A DNA stretch of 13,169 nucleotides, from positions 2,984 to 16,152 of the forward strand of contig QAXH01002174.1 of assembly GCA_004335635.1 (NCBI GenBank). Direction: 5' to 3'. The position numbers were made by a program, and so were the translations under genes. The notes under the pieces were generated by a model that searched no databases, was not told the origin of the DNA, and saw only the letters and a program-made list of their open reading frames with translations. Shown one piece after another: positions 13,035-13,169 of this stretch. This DNA comes from Chloromonas sp. AAM2 (lineage: Eukaryota; Chlorophyta; Chlorophyceae; Chlamydomonadales; Chlamydomonadaceae). The first letter of the stretch is position 1; each line of letters opens with the position of its first letter.

Positions 13035-13169
13035 GGTGCGTGTGTGACCACTGTGATTCAACGTCCCTCGGCTATGACAAGGTGCGTGTGCGACCACTGT
13101 GACGCAGGTGCGTGTGCGACCACTGTGACGCAGGTGCGTGTGCGACCACTGTGACGCAGGTGCGTGTCC
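13035..13169. repeat. 26-bp minisatellite at the window edge
   Basis: Three identical 26-bp units (13081-13106, 13107-13132, 13133-13158) of GGTGCGTGTGCGACCACTGT plus GACGCA, then a partial unit running off the end. A diverged unit lies at 13035-13060, separated by 20 bp of unrelated sequence. It is upstream of exon 1 with respect to the gene, either in an unseen intron or the 5' flank. The array continues past the window. Confidence 0.95.

Noticed and set aside
1..13169. Polycystin / TRP channel identity for the gene
   Set aside because: The pre-TM6 segment (W..WI.EET) first recalled the polycystin domain, but the helix count, absence of a pore motif and the C-terminal LDRSIL signature fit STRA6 better.
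1..13169. CRISPR array, operon, tRNA or rRNA genes
   Set aside because: The only regular repeats are a minisatellite without spacers, a microsatellite and dispersed elements; no cloverleaf or rRNA sequence was recognised.

Overview
The window looks like nuclear DNA of a green alga, probably a chlorophycean (Chlamydomonas/Haematococcus-like) species. The evidence is one intron-dense gene with short exons, strict GT...AG introns whose acceptors almost all read GCAG, G/C-biased third codon positions in the exons (CTG, GTG, CAG, AAG), and introns full of short dispersed repeats, CA microsatellites and minisatellites. The lineage is inferred from style only; no species is claimed. There is no sign of prokaryotic operons, CRISPR arrays or rRNA/tRNA genes.

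The minus strand carries what appears to be a single gene spanning nearly the whole window (about 13007 down to 18). I traced 27 exons separated by 26 introns. All exon phases match, and the joined frame stays open for 4,344 nt (about 1,447 codons plus stop), which random sequence would not do. The predicted protein has an N-terminal ectodomain of about 350 residues with four cysteines and two N-glycosylation sequons just before TM1. Five membrane segments follow (exons 5 and 9-14), then a long cytosolic loop (exons 14-16), TM6 and TM7 (exons 17 and 19), a second large charged loop (exon 20), TM8 and TM9 (exons 22-25), and a terminal membrane hairpin with the motif LDRSIL...MD.PYKAFL (exons 26-27). 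This layout and the terminal motif match the STRA6 / retinol-binding-protein receptor family (RBP_receptor), best known from animals. The spacing from the conserved Asn of the hairpin to the Asp of the LDRS motif is 28 residues inclusive, the same as in human STRA6 as I recall it, with Gly and Arg at matching positions.

Region by region: 13008-13169 is non-coding and carries a 26-bp minisatellite. 13007-9905 encodes the ectodomain and TM1. 9482-7346 encodes TM2 to TM5. 6369-5016 encodes the first cytosolic loop. 4883-3542 encodes TM6 and TM7. 3165-2638 encodes the second cytosolic loop. 2425-605 encodes TM8, TM9 and the start of the hairpin, and 605-18 encodes the rest of the hairpin and the C-terminal tail. 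The gene's 5' end (signal peptide, promoter) and 3' end (polyadenylation signal) are probably outside the window.

The introns hold several dispersed repeat families: a TTACATCAGC-ended element in at least eight copies, including an inverted pair; a ~135-bp element in two copies; a T-run-associated element in two copies; and telomere-like degenerate tracts. The plus strand shows no convincing gene. The main point of interest is a STRA6-type receptor in an organism that looks like a green alga, where retinal is the chromophore of channelrhodopsins.
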